A stretch of DNA of 64,000 bases from Caulobacter sp. (GTDB taxonomy: Bacteria > Pseudomonadota > Alphaproteobacteria > Caulobacterales > Caulobacteraceae): positions 1-64,000 of the forward strand of contig JAHBYC010000001.1 of NCBI GenBank assembly GCA_019636175.1, given 5' to 3'. The notes beneath the pieces were generated by a model that saw only the letters and a list, made by a program, of their open reading frames with translations, was not told the origin of the DNA and ran no database searches. This document shows, one piece after another, positions 63,651 to 64,000 of the stretch. The position numbers were made by a program, and so were the translations under genes. Each line of letters starts with the position of its first letter. Position 1 is the first letter of the stretch.

Positions 63651-64000
63651 CGTGTGTCTCCTTGTTGAAGCGGTTGAACAGACGGAGCTCGCCGCCGCCG
63701 AAGCAGCAGATAGGCCGCGGGCAGAACGAGCATCGACAGCAGCGGCGCGGTCAGCATGCCGCCGATCATCGGTGCGGCGATGCGGCTCATCACCTCCGAC
63801 CCGGCGCCGTGGCCGAGCAGGATCGGCAGCAGGCCGGCGATGATAACGGCGACGGTCATGGCCTTGGGTCTTACGCGCAGCAGCGCGCCCTCCCTTACCG
63901 CCGCCTCGACCTGGTCGCGGTCCGGCCGGTCGCCGCGGTCGGCCAGGGCGTGCTTGAGGTAGATCAGCATCACCACCCCGAACTCGGCCGACACACCGGC
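63647..64000 (-). CDS. cusA: C-terminal end of CusA-type RND efflux pump (partial)
   Basis: The last 117 residues of a heavy-metal RND transporter are present; the gene continues past the window end. Visible are [78 protein letters not shown], a near-perfect match to CusA/CzcA helices 10-12. The substrate, copper or silver, follows from the CusF neighbour. Confidence 0.95.
   Translation of the reverse strand, partial: AGVSAEFGVVMLIYLKHALADRGDRPDRDQVEAAVREGALLRVRPKAMTVAVIIAGLLPILLGHGAGSEVMSRIAAPMIGGMLTAPLLSMLVLPAAYLLLRRRRAPSVQPLQQGDTR

Overview
The window looks like chromosome from a high-GC, stalked or budding alphaproteobacterium of the Caulobacterales (Caulobacter, Phenylobacterium or Brevundimonas type). 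Three things point there: a TipN-like polarity factor, a complete holdfast-polysaccharide gene set in the order known from Caulobacter (hfsE-F-G-H, hfsC-B-A, hfsD), and near-consensus CtrA boxes (TTAA-N7-TTAAC type) upstream of tipN and between hfsD and hfsA. No rRNA or species-level marker is present, so the genus is inference.

Region by region. (1) 1-13 kb is housekeeping and accessory chromosome: ExoD-like membrane protein, RarA, an RluA-type pseudouridine synthase, prolyl iminopeptidase, epoxide hydrolase, a Bcr/CflA exporter, DUF423, a three-gene operon (lipocalin-like protein, phosphotransferase, unknown), DUF2164, membrane proteins and an MFS carrier. Several unrelated palindromic intergenic repeats sit here, and one seems to supply a ribosome binding site. 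(2) 13-15.6 kb is tipN. (3) 15.6-27.3 kb is a pectin/uronate module: LacI-type regulator, kduI, kduD, ppc, secreted pectate lyase, TonB-dependent receptor, KDPG aldolase and KDG kinase. Matching palindromic operators lie before kduI and in the pectate lyase/receptor divergent promoter. (4) 27.4-28.6 kb holds an RcnB-like and a Sel1-like protein. (5) 28.6-37.7 kb is the holdfast cluster. (6) A tRNA-Ser(GCT) at 37.8 kb marks the edge of a defence island (38.1-51.7 kb): a 1518-aa Avs-like STAND NTPase with an N-terminal nuclease domain, a reverse-strand group of four genes (two nuclease-fold candidates, a DUF3800 protein and an AbiJ-NTD4/HEPN protein), and a Gabija pair gajA-gajB. No integrase or second att copy was seen. 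(7) An acyltransferase follows, then a copper-resistance block runs to the window end: Cu P-type ATPase, CsoR, a CnrYXH-like anti-sigma/sensor/ECF-sigma set, CopA oxidase, CopB, DUF411, PepSY, DUF2231, two CusF-type proteins and the end of CusA.

How the parts work together. The pectate lyase cuts pectin outside the cell or in the periplasm, the receptor imports oligomers, KduI/KduD convert the unsaturated uronate to 2-keto-3-deoxygluconate, KdgK phosphorylates it and the aldolase splits it to pyruvate and glyceraldehyde-3-phosphate; ppc in the same operon could replenish oxaloacetate. The copper block combines cytoplasmic export (P-type ATPase), periplasmic oxidation and sequestration (CopA, CopB, CusF) and RND efflux (CusA). 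It is apparently controlled by both CsoR at three operator-like palindromes and a membrane-tethered ECF sigma circuit.

The most likely undescribed biology is the four-gene reverse-strand group at 42.8-47.6 kb between the Avs-like gene and Gabija. Next come the two paralogous 95-residue CnrY-like proteins that flank the copper genes.
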